Shown piece after piece: positions 1-11,558 of a stretch of DNA of 64,000 nucleotides (its first letter is position 1; each line of letters opens with the position of its first letter). Both the position numbers and the translations under genes were made by a program. This DNA is from Chelonoidis abingdonii (taxonomy: Eukaryota > Chordata > Testudines > Testudinidae): positions 124,032,784 through 124,096,783 of the forward strand of contig NC_133773.1 in assembly GCF_003597395.2 (NCBI RefSeq). Direction: 5' to 3'. The notes below the pieces were generated by a model. That model had not been told where the DNA came from, made no database searches, and saw nothing but the letters and a program-made list of their open reading frames with translations.

Positions 1-158
1 GGTGGAAGCCAGGGTGTGATCTGCATGCTTGTATGCTGGCCGTTGATGTCCAGGCTGTGTGCCACAGCAGCTTAGCATTTAAGGCACCCAGAGCTGGTAG
101 GCAGGTGATGACACAACCTCTTTACTGGTCTGGCTAGAACCCCAAATTGTCACACCCA
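1..158 (+). repeat. LTR-like dispersed repeat, 3' fragment
   Basis: This stretch aligns by eye with 23168-23372: both have gtggaagccag, a ctgcatgct block, a cagcag..agcat..aaggcacc block, then ctggtctgg or ccggtctgg, and end in tgtca. The window begins inside it, so only the 3' end is present. The longer copy has a TATA-like box and an AATAAA, so an LTR origin is inferred. It carries no coding sequence. Confidence 0.6.
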
Positions 159-3100
159 GGTTTGGAGGTGCTTTAAACCTGAGTTAACTTACCCTAGACT
201 CAGCCACCAACACCAAGGCAGAGCATTCAGGAGCAAGAGGGAGGGACCGCTGCTCTGCTGCCACCCTTCTCTCCACCCCACTCCCATCACCTCCCAGGAG
301 GTTGCTGTGACCACAAGAAAAGCTGTTAGTGGCTGCATTTGAGAAACTCGGGTCTAAAGTAAGGTGGGGTAAATTGTACCACTATTAGGGAGAAGCCTGC
401 TTTGTCTCTCTCTGTTTTGGTGTTCTTGTGTGTGATCATTCTGAATTCTATGAAATAGTGTTATGTTGCACTTATGTACAGAGCAAATGCTAGGGGTGCC
501 GTAACTAATGCTAGTCCTATACTACCTATTGATTAAAAAAAAAAAAAGAGTAAAACAAAGTTTGTAACTTTCCTCTGAATTTGAATAGTATCTTGCACAA
601 TGCATGCATTTCAGCCATCATCTATAGCTTTATTAGTTTAGCACTATATACTTCCTTGCTTATCTCAAGTCAGTCAATCTTCTCCATTAAGTAAGGAAGG
701 CTATACCTGGAATCTTAAAATATGTTCATATTCCTTGAAAGCAATTTATTTATTCTTTACAGACTTATAGGGAGTTATGGATATCAGCACCAAGAGTTTC
801 ACTTACCTTAACTTTTCCATCACAGTTAGTGGATAAGGGGGAGACATTCAGTGCTCTGCCATGGATCTCAGTGTAAACAAGAATCAACCTCTAAACAAAA
901 CCCTTGATGAAACAAAATGCAACGTCATGGCTTGGACCGGAAGCATTTGCAGAATTTCAACGTAAGAGCAAGAACAGATATGCTTTCAATCACAACATTC
1001 AAAATGTCTTTCTACTGTAGTAAATTGTTGTTGCCAGAACAGATTATATCTAATAGCACAACTTTGCAAATAAAATTAGTAAACCCTAAAGCTGTTTTCC
1101 GTATGAGCTTAACAATAATACAACTAGGGGGAAAAGAGGCTTGTCACGGGTTTCAGTGCCCTGTTTGATTCCACACTAAACAATTCCATGATTAAATCCT
1201 TACTTGACAGTATAAAACCTGCACTCCTGCTGCAACTTTATTTGGATGGGTTTTAAACGTTCAGATTAAGGGCCCTTCCTTCCTGCTGCAGGTTACAAGC
1301 AATCCTTTCTCAAGCCAAGGAAAATTGTGTGTGTCCTGTGGTGGGAGAATCTGGCCCTGATTATTACAAAATGTAAAACAGTGGACTGGAAACACCATTC
1401 TGAGATCTCATCCAGCACTGTGCATGACTCTTTGCAAACTCCCTCAGTTCACACAGTGCTTATATTAAGGATGGGAAAAGCTCAAAACATTCAGCTTTGA
1501 TAATGACCTAGCAGTACAGAGACTTAATTTTCTACATTTTGAGGAACTGTAGAACTAGGCCCTGTGATCCTCCTTAGTTCCCATCCAAAAACCAGATTAG
1601 TTTCGCACCTAAAAATCTGTCGCCCAGCTTCCCCCTTTCTCCACAGTGGAAGAAATCTGCATGAGCCCCCTCTCCCTGCTCAGCTGTGCTAGCAATTGCA
1701 TTGTGGAGTGGAGCCACAGCTCCACACAGTCCCTGTCCCTGCCCACTCACTCACCAGCCATCTGCACTGAGGGAGTCATGGCCCAGGTACAGCCGCATTC
1801 TGCTTGCACTGCGATGTGCAATAGGTGTGGACCACACACAGGGCAGAGGTGTACCCACACTCTCCCTTAATCCCCTGCATGTCAGTATAGCACGGTCAGA
1901 ATTGGGCCAGATATTTTCTACAATGTTGTAATGGATGAGGGCCTATGTTGATAACATCCTAGCCCACTGTGATTTTGGGGGGAGGCTTGAAATTGACTAA
2001 TTCCTTTTGTGTTAAGGTCTTCTTTAAAGGGATAGCGCTGAATTTAAATATACTGAGCCTGATTCTGACCACAGTAAATCAGGAGTAATGTCAACAAAGT
2101 CTGACATCTCAAACCAAGTTAAATTAAAGGACAATCAGGCCCCTTCTGGCTGTGCTGAATATCTCTGACCATGGTTCTTTGTTCAAATAATGTATGTATT
2201 AAATGAAAAGCAACATCTGTCTTTGTTCTTCCTACCTCGAGAGGACTTTATGCAGACAGTTTAATAGAGCAGTGCATTAGACAGTAAGCAACTCCTGCTT
2301 TTTTTTTTGATAGCTAATATTTTTAAACCAAAATTGTATTTGAAATGATCAGCCTACTTTTATCTATTTTTTTCAATAGGGAATCAGATGGAATGGAACC
2401 ATAGACAATGCAACCACTGAAACTGAAATGTTCACATTACAGACAAAGTTCTTTTTTCATTTAGATTGTAAATCAGGAGTAAATTCATTGACTTCAGTGG
2501 ATTACTCAGTATTTTCAATGACGTAATCTGGAGGCAAATTTGGCCCTGAATGTGTAAGGAAAATCAGAGTGGAGGCTTGAAGTAATGTTTTATATCGACT
2601 AGGAAGTGATTACATTTCCTCCAAATCACCACTATATGTCACCTCTCATTACTTAGGTAAAATCTGAATCTGCAGTTAATAATTCTCTCTTTTGTATGTT
2701 GCATGATATAGTTTTGAAACTTGATTTTAGAAAATTTCCTAACTAGTCAGTATCTCCCTGTATTTCTCCCCCTCCACTTCTCCTCTCCTCCGCCCACCTC
2801 CACATTTCAGTTCATGAAATTCTCACTTTAAAGCTACCTCTTTGACAATGTAGATAGGTATTTTTCTAGTACTGTCACGTTAGCAAACATTCTTTTCTGA
2901 TACATTAAAAAACAGCTACAACCACAGTTCCAGTTCTCAAGTATGTTGCATGCAGCTTTGTAGATCAGACTACATATATCCCTACATGCCTGTCAATTGC
3001 TATTACTGTGTTATGTATGTTAAAAGAGGAACCATTGATACAAAGTCACTCTTCAAATATCTTCAGTGCAAGTCAGTTTTTTCAATGTAATTCACTCCCC

Positions 3101-4980
3101 ATAATATTGTTCTGTACACAAGGATCCTAATCCTGCAAATCACATCTCTGTGGGGCTTATACAGAGCTCTGTGAAAAATGCAGAATTGTTAGCTATGTGC
3201 AGCAACATGGTTTTGTTAATTCTACTGATGAAGGCCATGATCGTGCAAACACTTATGCATGTAACTTTAAGTATGTGAATAGTCCCATCAAGATAATTTT
3301 CCTCTGTCTTTTCCTGAATTGGTTTCAAGATGAGGTATTTTTATGTTACAGTTTTTTTACCCCTGAATTTTCAACTCACCAGGGTTACTCACATCCCACT
3401 AGACTCAATGAAACTACTCACATGTTTAGATGTTTGTAGAATCAGGACCCACTTTGTATCCTAAAGCAGATTGCAACATCTAAGAGCGCAAAGGACGCAA
3501 TGGATGATCCTGTGGCTATACTGGAATTGTCCTGGCATTCACTGGATATATAAGGGCTGAGACACATCTTCCCTTTGTGGGGGCAGAAATTATGCACACA
3601 AAATCTGCACCCTCAAAAATGAATTGCAGTCATAATTCTCTGAACTTAGGTTTCTACCCAATGGATTTGCATCTACAAAAAGGAAGATTTTTGGAATTTT
3701 GGAAATTTTGTTAACACAAAAATATGATGTTTCCGTTAGATCTCAGCTTTTAACTAATGGTGTGATTCAGCCAAAAGTTGCATGTTCAATATTAACTGTG
3801 GTGTTGCCTAACTTTTGAGTGCTTTACCATGCAGCCTTCACAGTGGCCAATAAGTCCCTCAGACTCTCACACACACTTTACTGCCTTGTGAGTTTTGATA
3901 GAAAAAGTGAGGGTTTCACAACAGAACTTACTAAATATTAGAGACTGGCATGTTGCTACTACAAGATTGCTACTAAAGAAGACACCAGTAGAGAACTTCA
4001 CAAGACTTACTTCATTATATTAAAACATGAAATTTTGTTGACCTTCTTGTGCGTTCCTTATTCTGAAGGCAACAAGAATGCTCTAGCTCAAGGCTGAATT
4101 TAATGGATTTTATATAAAATTCTATACTGGGCCAACTTTCTACAGCAACATACTTGTCAAATTATGTTTAATTGAGTGTCAATATGAGCAAAGTATGTCC
4201 ATTGAGGGCCTGATCTAATTCCTACTGACATCAGTTGAAAATTCCCTCTGAGTTCAGTGAAATTTGGTTCAGACTCTCAATGAGGCAGAGGTTTTGCTTA
4301 AAAAAAATTGTGCAGAATCATGTAATTAAAGCCGGTTATAATAAATACACACAGTGGGCACAATTAAGGTTATGCAAGCCACCTTAATGCTGACATTTAT
4401 GAACTTTTTCAGTGCTTCATTTTGCAACCTTCACATTCTTTTAAAGTTAATTTTCATTATATTAATTCTAAGAGCTGCTCAAAATTATTTTTTTTTCCAA
4501 AAATGGGGTCACATTTTTGCATCAGCTCTAATTATCATTACAGAGGCATGCATGCTTTTCTGCCTTGAGAATTTTTTGTGTAGGAGAGTTTGTATAACGA
4601 CAACTTAATAAGGAATAATCATATAAATACAGTAAGTAACATTAAAAAAATCAACATTTGTCAATATATACCACACGATCGCAATAATTATTTCCACTTT
4701 TATAGTGCAAAATTACAGCAGTTAAGTTTTTAAAGGCAAACACTGTATTTTGCAAATAAATTTGGAAATATTCAAACAACTGTTTTCATTTAATGTTGCC
4801 CACTCTTTTCTGTCTTAAAAAAAGTGATACTTTACCTGATTAATTTGACTAATAATTTGACATGATCTGCTTCTGCCTGCAAATGTGTTTATGGTAGTTA
4901 AAGTCTATATTTTACAAATTCCTTTCTTTGAACCCTTAATTAAGTTGCACTTTTTTTAATAAAAGCAAAATTTTAATGGT
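159..4980. other. Gene-free stretch, mostly unassigned
   Basis: No ORF here is long enough or shaped well enough to call a gene. Scattered motifs such as the near-palindromic 'cttcagtggattactcagt' type (about 2485) and 'gcaaacacttatgcatgtaa' (about 3244) resemble old amniote interspersed repeats that recur elsewhere in the window (about 9365, 24370, 39460). The part from 4330 to 4980 is very AT-rich with long T runs. Nothing else is supportable. Confidence 0.5.
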
Positions 4981-5546
4981 TGACTGTATTTTCTTTATTC
5001 CATTTCTGTAGGTCCGCTGATAAATGACAGGTAAAATTAGACACATTTGTTCACAGAAAAGGTATAAATGACATAGCACTGTCTCTTTAAAAATGCAGTT
5101 CCATCAATCAGAACTGATTACAAATTCATCACCTTGAATCAATTTTTGTTCACAAGTTCAAAAGGAATATGTGCTTGAGGCACTAGAAATATTTATTATA
5201 CATATGGATATTATTAAAAGCTTATTCAAATCCTTTACCAATGAAAATTGTTTCTGTTTTGTTTTGGAACACATCTCACATTAACGTTAAAAAACTGGTG
5301 CCTGTATTGTCTGGAAACTAAATTGACACCTTAACCTTGAATTTGGAGACAATTGATCCTTGCTAGAGATATTAACATATTTACACACGTATTCAAACTA
5401 TTAAAACGTTAACTTGCCTAATCTAGTAAAAAATGTGTGTCTGTATAGTTTCCTATACAATTTCCCTATGCCAATGATAGTTTTCAAAGAAAAATAGCTT
5501 CTAATAGAAAAATTTGTATTAACTCACATTCTTTTCCTTGTAACAG

Positions 5547-5653
5547 AGTAGAGACAGCAAATGGAAACTGAAGTGCATGGAAGTGCTGGTGTAAGACTAC
5601 ATCTGGAATCAATAGTTTTTTTTCAGAATCTTGACCACATCTTTCAGAAAGTG
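5547..5653 (+). other. Candidate 107-bp exon with good splice signals (unproven)
   Basis: A pyrimidine-rich run ending in ttccttgtaacag precedes position 5547, and GTG followed by gtaagtt sits at 5651-5660, so both acceptor and donor match consensus. Inside, an ATG at 5561 opens a frame that runs without a stop to the donor and ends in phase 0 (about 31 codons starting METEVHGSAG). The other two frames are closed by stops. A shorter candidate of 19 bp lies at 5012-5030, between tttctgtag and gtaaaa, on the same strand. No known protein is recognised. It could be a first coding exon, a lncRNA exon or a chance match. Confidence 0.2.
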
Positions 5654-5730
5654 GTAAGTTCTGCCAAATGGACACATCTTGCTGGCTGCTAAACACAAAC
5701 CAGAAAACATGAGTTTAAGAGAAATGGAAT

Positions 5731-5770
5731 GTAACAATACTCTGTTGCAAATAAGAACATTCCACTGTAT
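5731..5770 (+). repeat. Left copy of a 34-40 bp direct repeat flanking a dispersed repeat
   Basis: The block starting gtaacaatactctgttgcaa and ending attccactgtat is repeated at 7701-7734 as gtaataatactctgctgcaa...attccactgtat. The two copies match at 32 of 34 aligned positions, with one 6-base gap. They bracket the dispersed repeat that carries the hAT insertion. They look like a very long target-site duplication, but a local duplication is also possible. Confidence 0.7.
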
Positions 5771-6736
5771 TTGTAGCCCATTCGGCTACAATGGTTTGTA
5801 GTTCGGCTACAATAGTTTGCCTTTCGTATATTCATTGCTTTGCATTATATTCTGCTTTTATTATATTCAGGAATAAATGCAAGAAACCTACAGGCCGGTA
5901 TCCTGTAAAACATTCGCCTCTGCAAGTTAGCATAGGGCTTGAGGCCTATAAACTTTGAACAAATGAACTTTTAATAGATATACGGCCCAATAGAAAATCA
6001 CAGAAATGGCAGAGCGGAAAATAGTGTGTTTAAGGGGTTAGAGTTCCTATAGTTAGGGCCCTACCAAATTCATGGCCATGAAAAAGGCATCATGGACCAT
6101 GAAATCTGGTCTTCTCTTTTAAAATCTGGTCTTTTGTGTGCTTTACCCTGTACTATACAGAGTTCATAGGGGAGCCCACCGTTTCTCAAATTGAGGGTCC
6201 TGACCCAAAAGGGTGTTGCAGGGAGGTCACAAGGCTATTTTAAGGGGGTCATGGTATTTCCACCCTTTCTTCTGTGCTGACTTTGGGACAAGGCAGCTGG
6301 ATACCAGCGGTTATTGGCCAGGCACCCAGCTCTGAAGGCAGTGCCCTGCCAGCAGCAGTGCAGAAGTAAGGTGGCATGGCAATACCATACCATGCCACAC
6401 TTACGCACTGCTGCCTTCAGGGCTGGGTGGCTGGAGAGTGGCAGATGCTGACTGATGGCCCAGCTCCCCAGGCAGCAATACAGAAATAAGGGTGACAATA
6501 CCATACCAGGCCATCCTTACTTCTGCGCTGCTGCTGGCAGCAGCTCTGCCTTCAGAGCTGGGCTCTTGGCCAGCAACCGCCACTCTCCAGCTGCCTAGCT
6601 CTGAAGGCACCACCACCAGCAACTGTGCAGAAGTAAGGGTAGCAGTACTGCAAACCTCCCCTACAATAACCTTGAGCCCCCCTCCCATTCCTTTTCAGAT
6701 CAGAACCCCTATACAATGAAATTTCAGATTTAAATA

Positions 6737-7499
6737 CAGTAACTCCTCGCTTAATGTTGCAGTTACGTTCCTAAAAATTGCAACTTTAAGTGAAATGATG
6801 TTAAACGAATCCAATTTTCCCATAAGATTTAATGTAAATGCAGGAAGTTAGGTTCCAAGTACATTTTTTGGGTGCAGACAAAAGGCATTATATCTGTACA
6901 GTACTGTACTGTGGTTGGGAAGTGACCCTGGCTTACCCAAAACAGGCACAGCCCGCTGCAGGCAAGGACACTAGGAAGCACCTTAGCAGCAGCAGCTGCG
7001 GCAGCTTCCCTGGAGAAGAACAGGTGCTGACTTTACTGGGGGATGCTCCAGGCCTGCCTCTTCCCACCCCCACTCCACCTCTTTTCCAGAGCATGCTGCA
7101 TGCCTGCTCCTCCGCCCCCCCGAAAGTCCTAAGCGCTGCCAAAAGCTGTTTGGTGGCACTTAGGACTTTCTGGGAGGGAGGGGGGAGTGGCGGTGATGCA
7201 GCACTTCCCTGCTGCACCTCCTCCCTCCCAGAAAGTCTTAAGCGCCGCCAAACAGCTGTTTGGCAGTGGGAGAAATGCTGGGAGGGAGGGGGAGGAGGCG
7301 GGGAAGAGGAACTTGTGTGATGCTCCCTTGTAAAGTTGTTGCTCTTCCACAGAATCTTACAAGCAGTGGACAGAGCAAGGAGCCAAACAATGTTTTAAGG
7401 GAGCATTGCACAACTTTAAAATGATCATGTTCCCTAATCAAACAGTAACGTAACTTTGAAACAACGTTAAGCAGGAGGACATTAAGTGAGGAGTTACTG
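6737..7499. mobile_element. Mariner/Tc1-type MITE nested in the hAT element
   Basis: The ends are cagtaactcctcgcttaatg on the left and, read on the minus strand, cagtaactcctcacttaatg on the right, 19 of 20 identical. Each end is flanked by TA (6735-6736 and 7500-7501), the hallmark target duplication of Tc1/mariner elements. The centre is GC-rich and full of hairpins. There is no transposase. The open frame at 6838-7320 is a by-product of GC-rich repeat sequence. It is younger than the surrounding hAT element because it interrupts it. Confidence 0.85.
7121..7290. repeat. GC-rich hairpins inside the mariner-type MITE
   Basis: gaaagtcctaagcgctgcc at 7123-7141 pairs with the segment ending cacttaggactttc near 7170. 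A second unit begins cagaaagtcttaagcgccgc (7228-7247) and carries the self-complementary core aaacagctgttt (7250-7261). The block ctgggagggaggggg follows each unit. This looks like duplication of one hairpin within the element. Confidence 0.75.
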
Positions 7500-7700
7500 T
7501 AGCTGAAATAATGAAATTTACAATTTTAAAAATCCTATGACTGTGAAATTGACCAAAATGGACCGGGAATTTGGTAGGGCCTACCTATAGCATGAGTGTT
7601 GCAACTGTGCACGTCAGGGTTCCCAATTATATAATAATTTGAATAATACTGAGCCTGATCTTGGGACAAGAACCCTTGAACAAGATCAGGCTACAGATTT

Positions 7701-7734
7701 GTAATAATACTCTGCTGCAAACATTCCACTGTAT
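7701..7734 (+). repeat. Right copy of the 34-40 bp direct repeat
   Basis: Partner of 5731-5770; see that entry. It sits directly after the end of dispersed repeat copy A. Confidence 0.7.
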
Positions 7735-7743
7735 TCCTAATGA

Positions 7744-9545
7744 CATTTTTATTAGTAGCATTAATGGGAAGTTGATCCACTGATGCATCAAGAAAGACAT
7801 TCTGCCTTCCTTGAAATTGGGCAGTGCATTGTCAAGAGTTCACACGTCTTTGCTTTTCTGCCCAATTTAATGTTGAACTAAATGAATTAAGCACTTGGAA
7901 GGATTTCCACATTTAGAGGGAGAAGTTTGGAAGGGAGTAGGAGGAGATCAATTGTTGGAAACAGAAAGTTCCACATCAATCTGACAATCAAATGTGACTT
8001 TTTAAATTGGTGAGAAAGCATGACTCACCCATGCTACAGGCATGGATTATGTAAGTTTATCAAAAGAGAAAGGGAACATGGTGTAGTTTTCACTGCTTGC
8101 CATGTAACACTTATAAAAGAGAACATATCTATCACATGGGTTTACAGGGCATGTGTGTGTAATCCTCAGAAGTGCCTTCAGTTAGGAATGATGTACTACA
8201 ATAAAAATGAATGCTAGCTGATCACTTCCTTAGGACTTGTTTATGTGGAGAGCTCTAGAAGGCCACCTTTAAATGTGTTTTGTTTGAGCTGACTAGCAGT
8301 GCAGAATACAAATGTATGTTTAATCAATATAATGGTGGGAAGTCACACAGCAGTCTTATCTATTAATCTAGAAGTGTCAACATAGAGTTCAAGAATTCTA
8401 GTATTACAGAAAAGAAATGATCTTTTCAACTCTGAAATACAATCTGTATCAAAAATGGCTTGTTTCATGCCATCATTTCAAAGAACTTTGAAACAGAAAA
8501 ATCAGACGTGCATATAATTACATTTAATATATGGCTTTAAAGGTCTGTTAAGGATGTTTGTGCTGCTCTCATGGCATGAAGCAGCCTTAAATCCAGTGTA
8601 ACTGCCAGTGGAGATTTTCTCCTTCCTGGGGGCAGGGGTGGGGGAGGGAATCTTTCAGTTATATAAGGCCACTATATTAGTGTCTACTCTATACCTCTAG
8701 GGAAAATGGGGTACGGGATTGATGCCAATGCAACTGATTGATTGCCAGATGCAAGAACAACCCCTAGGGGGCATTAACAGTTGGCTTAACATAGAACAAC
8801 CTGTAGGCTGTGCTGTTTTATGCTGCAGGCTTGATGGCACCCAACATCCTCAGGACTCGGAAAATACATAGGTAACTTAGTCACCTTTACACCCTTCTTT
8901 GATCTCAGCCAGTCCCACGATTCTGAGGTATAGAGAATTTTTTAAGGATTTTAATCTATTTAAGATCTTTGGGTCTGATTCAAGAAAAAAGTTTGTCCAA
9001 GCTCTGACGCTGCCTTTGATAAACTTCCTGAGGTAGGCTTGTGTTGTGCATGCAAACATGTGCTGTTGTTACCCCCAAACTTGATTTTTTTGTATGCAAA
9101 AGCAGAGATCAGTCCAGCGTTCTTAGATGTACTGGGTAGAGATGAAGGTCACTGCTGTGCAGTGGACTAGCACAGCCCTGTTCACTACAACCCCTCCCCC
9201 CCCCGCCCAAAAAAACAACAAACCCACACAAAAAACCCACACAAGCCTTTAAAATAAGACCTCAGCAAAATTTAAATGAGGCACAGGGATTTTCACTCTC
9301 CAGAGGGCCTATTCAAAGCCCCATGTATGATTTAGTCTCCAAGTTAAAAGCCTAAAGCCCAAGGCCTGATCTTGCAAAGTGCCCTCAGTTCGTGTTGACA
9401 GGGTTAAGCTCTTAGGAGTTACTCTTACACATGAGTGAAATTCACCCATCTGCACTACTACATAAATGTGTAGGATTTTACTAACAACTGTCGAAGTAGT
9501 TGGTCTATATTGTATGTGTGACTGAAATGGGATGGTGAAATAGTT
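7744..9545. other. Gene-free, unassigned
   Basis: No coding frame or clear repeat ends are seen. Short C-rich and A-rich runs occur at about 9190-9240. The phrase ctgatcttgcaaagtg near 9366 belongs to the old dispersed repeat type also seen near 3240 and 24370. Confidence 0.5.
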
Positions 9546-9549
9546 CGTA

Positions 9550-9682
9550 GTGTTATTGTAGCTATGTTGGTCCCAGGATATTAGAGAGACAAGTTGGGTA
9601 AAGTAATATCTTTTATTGGACTAACTTGTGCTGGTGAAAGAAACAAACTTTTGAGCTACACAGAGATCTTCAGTTGTATAGT
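9550..9682 (+). repeat. SINE-like repeat with tRNA-like head
   Basis: The block runs from attgtagctatgttggtccc through ttagagagacaag, aatatcttttattgga and aacttgtgctggtgaaag to cacagagatcttca. A complementary copy lies at 37022-37135, with matching ttggtctaataaaagatatta and cttgtctctctaaaatcctg. The head resembles that of the repeats at 45.3, 47.6, 58.2 and 61.2 kb (gtagcc.tgtt.gtct). It is an interspersed repeat common in turtles and crocodilians; the formal family name is not claimed. Confidence 0.75.
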
Positions 9683-10685
9683 CATGGCCATGGCATGAAT
9701 ATCATACACTTTAATTGAAAAAGTAACCTATACAGGTTTCAGCCATTGCAGTCCATCACGCTAATGGGTTTCTAGAGTTGGTTGTATACTAGACAACATT
9801 ATTCACTGAACTATTTGAAAATTATTTCCATTATTTCCCCAATAGTTATTTAACAAATAGTATTCCTCCAGGTATAGAGGCAACTGAATATTGCAAAGTA
9901 GTATTCAAATAAATTATTCAATAAAGGACAGCTAAATAAAGGAGTGTAAAAATCTGTACCCACAAGAAGGAAATTACATACTTTTGCACATGTAAAAGAC
10001 CATATTTCCTTACAGAAATGCACAGTTACATACATGCAAAGTGCACAAATTCATTGGATTAACATAGAAAAGTGTGACCCTAAATGAAATTTTAAATAAA
10101 AATATATTATAGAAACATCTTAGAAAATACTTATATGCCCTAAGTGGATTTCTAGAATTCACTGTGGTTTTCAATGTCTGGGAACTGAACAATCCATGTG
10201 GAAAAATATAAAAGCGTTTAAATACTTACTTACTCCCATCTAAAATATATATTTACATAGTATATAGCAAATTACTCCAGAAGAGATTTCATGCACTTCC
10301 CTGACAAGCCACTTAATTTCATTCCTTATTCATGTGTCATAAAAAAAATAAAAAAATCTGTCTATAGCAAAACCTTTTAAAAAAAACAAAACAAAAAAAC
10401 CATTGATCCAAATAGTATCTTATTTTTATCACCATTGTTTTAGAGCCATATGTTTATTTCTGTGCACTCATTCACCATCATGTAACTAAAGAAACAAACA
10501 AAAAAATATCCTTTACAGTATAGGTAAGATTGTGATATGCTTACTCCAGTTCACTATTATAACCTTATTCCTTGACAAGGCCCTTTGAGTTCAACCACTG
10601 GGAGAGTATGATAATCTATTTATGGATCACTCAGGAGCTTAATGAGGTTTTAAGGAAACAAGTGTGAACCTAAATGTGTGTATAT

Positions 10686-10686
<1 letters not shown>
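9683..10686. other. AT-rich stretch without a gene
   Basis: It has several A-rich runs (10338-10400) and a few short ORFs with no recognisable domain. No repeat ends were identified. Confidence 0.5.

Positions 10687-10740
<54 letters not shown>
10687..10740 (+). repeat. (CA)27 microsatellite
   Basis: 27 uninterrupted CA units, counted directly. The flanks are tatatg and tttaattaga. A tract this long and uninterrupted is likely to vary in length between individuals (general knowledge). Confidence 0.98.
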
Positions 10741-10741
<1 letters not shown>

Positions 10742-11550
10742 TTAATTAGATTGATCTCTGCATACTATATGGACATTCTGTATTGGGATAAATTCCATTT
10801 GCTGAACGTAAGCAGCGCTATATACATGATTAAGGCTAGTAGGGTTTAGGCTCATTACATAAAGATGCATCAAGAGTGTTTACATTTTATGTTTTAAGGG
10901 ACAGAAAAGGATCAGATTAAAAATTTGTGGGAAACAGTAATAAATGAATCAGTCTTATTTCATGTTTCTACTAGCTGCCTTAATTGCTGTCAACTGAGTT
11001 CAAAGTATTATAAAGTTCCCACATTTCCTCCTGTGGCATTCTTTTTCTTAGATTTCTCATGCATACCCTTTTCTGTGAAACTCTGCTTAGTAAATATTAA
11101 TTTACCCTCAATTACTAATGACAAGTGAAAGAAACCCTTGCATTCATCAGTGCCACAGCCTTAGGACATACGTTTGTCCTTCAAAGCTTTCAACCATTCA
11201 ACAATTAGAACTAATAGTTACCCCAGGCTATAGACTGTGGAACATTCAATGCCTGTTCAATGCTGATTTCTTGGAAGAAACAATCATGGTGGTCTTACAA
11301 CCTACTGACTTCATCAGAGAAAGTCGGGAAAGTGATTTTGCAAAGTGGTCAAATTAGACACAGTGTGACTGTTCCAAATGTGAAAGCACTTAAGGATGGG
11401 GGGGGGGGAGGAGTATAACCACTAGTCAGCTATTAGTTCACTAACAACATTAGCTAGCTATGTTAAAGGGTTGTCTTTTTTTTTTTTGGCCAGGAACATA
11501 GCTTAAAAAACTGGAAATTTTGCAAAATAAAAGCAAAGACACAGACATTC
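10741..11550. other. Gene-free, unassigned; includes a 12-G run
   Basis: The run of 12 G at 11398-11409 and the T run at 11478-11488 are the only notable features. Short ORFs in this stretch show no known domain. Confidence 0.5.
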
Positions 11551-11558
11551 CTTTAGAA

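Larger units (their letters stand above)
6054..7583. mobile_element. Non-autonomous hAT-type element, with a mariner-type MITE inside
   Basis: Terminal inverted repeats are tagggccctaccaaatt on the left and the complement, ending aatttggtagggccta, on the right. The 8-bp flanks are cctatagt (6046-6053) and cctatagc (7584-7591), 7 of 8 identical. Copy B of the host repeat carries the unfilled site as actatagg on the + strand at 57002-57009, which confirms this duplication. The interior (about 6180-6660) holds inverted, partly repeated units around cagctctgaaggcag and cagaagtaagg. No transposase is present, so it was mobilised in trans (inference). Confidence 0.85.
5771..7700 (+). repeat. Dispersed repeat, copy A, split by a hAT-type insertion
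   Basis: The parts 5771-6053 and 7584-7665 align with the reverse complement of 56920-57760. Shared landmarks are agtttgccttt, ctttgcattatatt, tgcaagaaacctacaggcc, gcttgaggcctat, ggcccaa, gttcctatag, gagtgttgcaa, cagggttccca and gatcttgggacaa. Copy B has about 550 bp in the middle that copy A lacks. Between the two halves lies the element at 6054-7583. The class of the repeat is unknown to me; an LTR is possible. A short tandem duplication around ttcggctacaat lies at 5784-5816. Confidence 0.75.

Noticed and set aside
6838..7320. 160-codon ORF on the + strand
   Set aside because: It lies wholly inside the mariner-type MITE and follows GC-rich hairpins (runs of Gly, Pro, Ser). Overlapping ORFs exist on the other strand, and no domain is visible.
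10664..10849. 61-codon ORF with a run of Thr-His
   Set aside because: It is a translation of the (CA)27 microsatellite.
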